Of a stretch of DNA of 15,550 nt, positions 14,119 through 15,550 are shown piece after piece. The position numbers were made by a program, and so were the translations under genes. The notes beneath the pieces are model-generated. The model had not been told where the DNA came from, did not search any database, and saw only the letters and a program-made list of their open reading frames with translations. Every line of letters begins with the position of its first letter. Position 1 is the stretch's first letter. The DNA lies in contig JBJMHU010000216.1 in NCBI GenBank assembly GCA_045807225.1, positions 1 through 15,550 of the forward strand, read 5' to 3'. The DNA comes from Fodinibacter sp045807225 (lineage in GTDB: Bacteria; Actinomycetota; Actinomycetes; Actinomycetales; Dermatophilaceae).

Positions 14119-14835
14119 TCAGAGGAGGCTGCCGCGCGAGCGACGAGCAGCGCTGGCGGGCAGGACCCTGACGGCCTCCATCGGCACGCTGACCAGCTCG
14201 TCGTCGACCCGCACCTGGCACCGGACGGCGCCGACGAGCTCGACCTCCCCCACCAGGCCCTGCCACGGCCCGGCTGACACCTCGACGAGGTCGCCGACGA
14301 ACGGCGTCGCCGCGAGGGGCTGGACTGGGCGGCGGGTGGCGGCCAGAGCCGCGAGCTGGGCGGTGTATGCCGCGGGCAGGGTGGCGGGGCGGCCCCGGTA
14401 GCTCCAGGTGAACAGGTGTCGCTGGTCGAACCGCCTGGCGCAGAGCCCACAGGACATCAGGCGCGTCGGCGCGCGGTGCCTGGTCTTCTCGTGGCCTGCG
14501 GGGCACCTACCGACCCAGTCGCCGGGCACCCGCGGCGAGTCGGAGGACACGCAGCGCTCACCGCTGCAGCCGATCTCGCGGGCCTTGGCCCGCCAGACGG
14601 CGTCGTGCCCGTGCTGCGGGCCGACCAGGGCGTGCGCGATCTCGTGCAGGATCGTGTCGAGCACCTCGTCCTCGGAGTGCAGGGTGGTCAGCGGCGCACT
14701 CAGGCCGATCTGGCGCTTGGCGAACCGGCAGACCCCGGCGCGGGTCTTGGCCCGGTCGGCGACGATCGACCAGTCGTGCAAGCCGTGCTCGTGCAGCAGG
14801 CGTCGCCCGGCGGCCAGTGCTCTTGTGACCTCCAT
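14119..14835 (-). CDS. SprT-like zinc metalloprotein with zinc ribbon and KOW-like C-terminal domain
   Basis: This 238-residue protein has a SprT-like domain with the zinc-protease motif HEIAH (64-68) and the third ligand H77 in HGHDAVW, the spacing seen in SprT/SPRTN. A short treble-clef zinc ribbon follows, with C111 in RCPAGHE and the pair C129-x-x-C132. The C-terminal part, from about 176, reads FVGDLVEVSAGPWQGLVGEV and then RVDDELVSVPMEAVRVLP, strongly like a KOW domain of NusG/L24 type, which binds RNA or ribosomal proteins. SPRTN-type enzymes cleave DNA-protein crosslinks; bacterial SprT functions are little known, and the KOW-like tail suggests a nucleic-acid or transcription-linked target. 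ATG 14835 is chosen because GGGAGG sits five bases upstream; GTG 14841 lies inside that ribosome binding site. Two TTATCCACAG-like boxes lie in its upstream region. Confidence 0.88.
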   Translation of the reverse strand: MEVTRALAAGRRLLHEHGLHDWSIVADRAKTRAGVCRFAKRQIGLSAPLTTLHSEDEVLDTILHEIAHALVGPQHGHDAVWRAKAREIGCSGERCVSSDSPRVPGDWVGRCPAGHEKTRHRAPTRLMSCGLCARRFDQRHLFTWSYRGRPATLPAAYTAQLAALAATRRPVQPLAATPFVGDLVEVSAGPWQGLVGEVELVGAVRCQVRVDDELVSVPMEAVRVLPASAARRSRGSLL

Positions 14836-14960
14836 CGTCACCTCCCTGCTCGTGTGTCTGCGGTGACCGGACGCTGGGCGGCCAGGTCGTGTGTTCGTGA
14901 ATCGACCCTAGGTGCCACCACCGACATGACCGCGGACCCACTCCCGGTGGGTGGCAGATC

Positions 14961-14969
14961 TGTGGATGG
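14961..14969 (-). promoter_or_regulatory. Partial DnaA-box-like site CCATCCACA
   Basis: The minus strand reads CCATCCACAG here, matching the second copy in ATCCACAG. It lies 29 bases from the perfect site at 14990-14998, same orientation. Two mismatches to the DnaA consensus make it tentative. Confidence 0.25.
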
Positions 14970-14989
14970 CGCACCAGCGCGGTCGCAAC

Positions 14990-14998
14990 TGTGGATAA
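14990..14998 (-). promoter_or_regulatory. DnaA-box-like site TTATCCACA
   Basis: A perfect TTATCCACA on the minus strand, followed by G as in the 5623-5631 copy, in the 226-base gap between the SprT-like gene and the partial gene at the right end. It sits about 155 bases upstream of the SprT-like start. The rest of that gap holds a CCCAC/GTGGG hairpin near 14937-14951 and a TAGGGT stretch near 14908-14913 that could be a -10 box for the SprT-like gene. Confidence 0.45.
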
Positions 14999-15061
14999 GG
15001 GTCGAGGGCGGAGGGCCCCATCGAAGGCCAGCCGCAGCGGCGCCCCCGGGTGTCTTGGGGA

Positions 15062-15550
15062 TCAGTGGGTGTAGAGCCGGGACTTCGCTTCGCGCACGGT
15101 GAGGGTGACAGGGGTGCCTTGCAGATCGACCTCTCCGGGGATGTCGAACCACTGACCTCCGCCCACCCGGAACTGCCCGGTGTACACGATGTCGGCCCGC
15201 ACCCGATGGATGCCGGGCTGGGTGTAGGTGGCGAGGATGTCGCCCGTGGGGTGCGGACCGCCCAGCGAGGTCGTCGGTCCGACCGTCGTCGTTCCGAGGT
15301 GGTAGGTCACCGACTTCAGTCGGGGTCGCACCTCGATGTGGTAACCGAGCAGGCGCGCTGGATCGGGGGTGTCCACCTCGTCGGGACCGAAGCCGGCCTT
15401 CGGGAAGCGCACCTCGAAGAAGGTCGGCAGGTTCACGAGCGTGACGTCGCCCTCCGGCTGGATGTTCACCGTCGGAACGGCGAAGTTTGTGTCGTGGAAT
15501 GCCTGCCTGATCAACCCCATGGACAAGCGCGGGCCCGCGCCGGGCACCAG
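15062..15550 (-). CDS. C-terminal part of a PKD-like actinobacterial exported protein (5' end outside window)
   Basis: The frame is open to the window edge on the minus strand, so only the last 160-odd residues are seen. They read TVNIQPEGDVTLVNLPTFF, then GYHIEVRPRLKSVTYHLGTT, GDILATYTQPGIHRVRADIVYTG, GQWFDIPGEVDL and the end LTVREAKSRLYTH. This is the pattern of a family of actinobacterial cell-surface or secreted proteins whose C-terminus forms a PKD-like beta-sandwich (T-x-Y-x-F/L-G-x-x, then a Y-x-x-x-G-x-x-x-V/I strand, then V-Y/R-E-A-R/K-S). Function is unknown. Any signal peptide would lie outside the window. GTG codons such as 15547 are inside the protein and not the likely start. 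No immediate same-strand neighbour downstream shares the transcript; 226 bases separate it from the SprT-like gene. Confidence 0.75.
   Translation of the reverse strand: MVPGAGPRLSMGLIRQAFHDTNFAVPTVNIQPEGDVTLVNLPTFFEVRFPKAGFGPDEVDTPDPARLLGYHIEVRPRLKSVTYHLGTTTVGPTTSLGGPHPTGDILATYTQPGIHRVRADIVYTGQFRVGGGQWFDIPGEVDLQGTPVTLTVREAKSRLYTH

Overview
The window is chromosomal DNA from a high-GC Gram-positive bacterium. GC looks a little above 70%, nearly every codon ends in G or C, several genes start at GTG, there is a SAM-IV riboswitch, and there is an F420-dependent reductase-type protein. These traits point to an actinomycete. Gene content and codon habits fit the Micrococcales, perhaps Intrasporangiaceae, but the family is inference and no 16S gene is present. 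I see no rRNA, tRNA, CRISPR array, transposase, integrase or phage gene. The region reads as ordinary core and shell chromosome, not an island.

Layout from left to right. Positions 1-133 hold an inverted repeat and three copies of a 19-base unit, the last covering the end of hrpA. HrpA, a 1279-residue DEAH RNA helicase, fills 134-3973 on the minus strand. Next (4082-5583, minus) is a two-gene unit with a 4-base GTGA overlap: a 95-residue EspC-like helical protein and a 405-residue protein with a WXG-type N-terminus. Both look like type VII secretion (ESX) substrates. Two strong hairpins (5672-5729) separate this unit from metY (5750-7144, minus). The metY leader carries a clear promoter and a well conserved SAM-IV aptamer (7225-7338), so sulfur assimilation into homocysteine is under S-adenosylmethionine control.

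On the plus strand follow an L-glyceraldehyde-3-phosphate reductase-type aldo/keto reductase (7495-8541) and a deazaflavin (F420)-dependent nitroreductase-family protein (8620-9078). A long hairpin pair then marks the convergence with two overlapping small membrane protein genes (9159-9987, minus). These diverge from an alpha/beta hydrolase (10055-11044, plus). The right third is all minus strand: ornithine aminotransferase rocD (11097-12359), a small four-helix membrane protein (12455-12844), a patatin-like phospholipase (12943-13875), a SprT-like zinc metalloprotein with a KOW-like tail (14119-14835), and the C-terminal part of a PKD-like secreted protein that runs off the window end (15062-15550).

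Most transcription units look short and independent. The best-supported regulatory finding is the SAM-IV riboswitch. Four or five genes have a TANNNT-like -10 box ending 6-7 bases before the start codon and little or no Shine-Dalgarno sequence, which suggests leaderless transcripts. The octamer GGATGCCG occurs about 20 times, far above what composition predicts. I do not find strong evidence for a wholly new system. The secreted-type gene pair and the SprT-KOW protein are the best candidates for less described biology.
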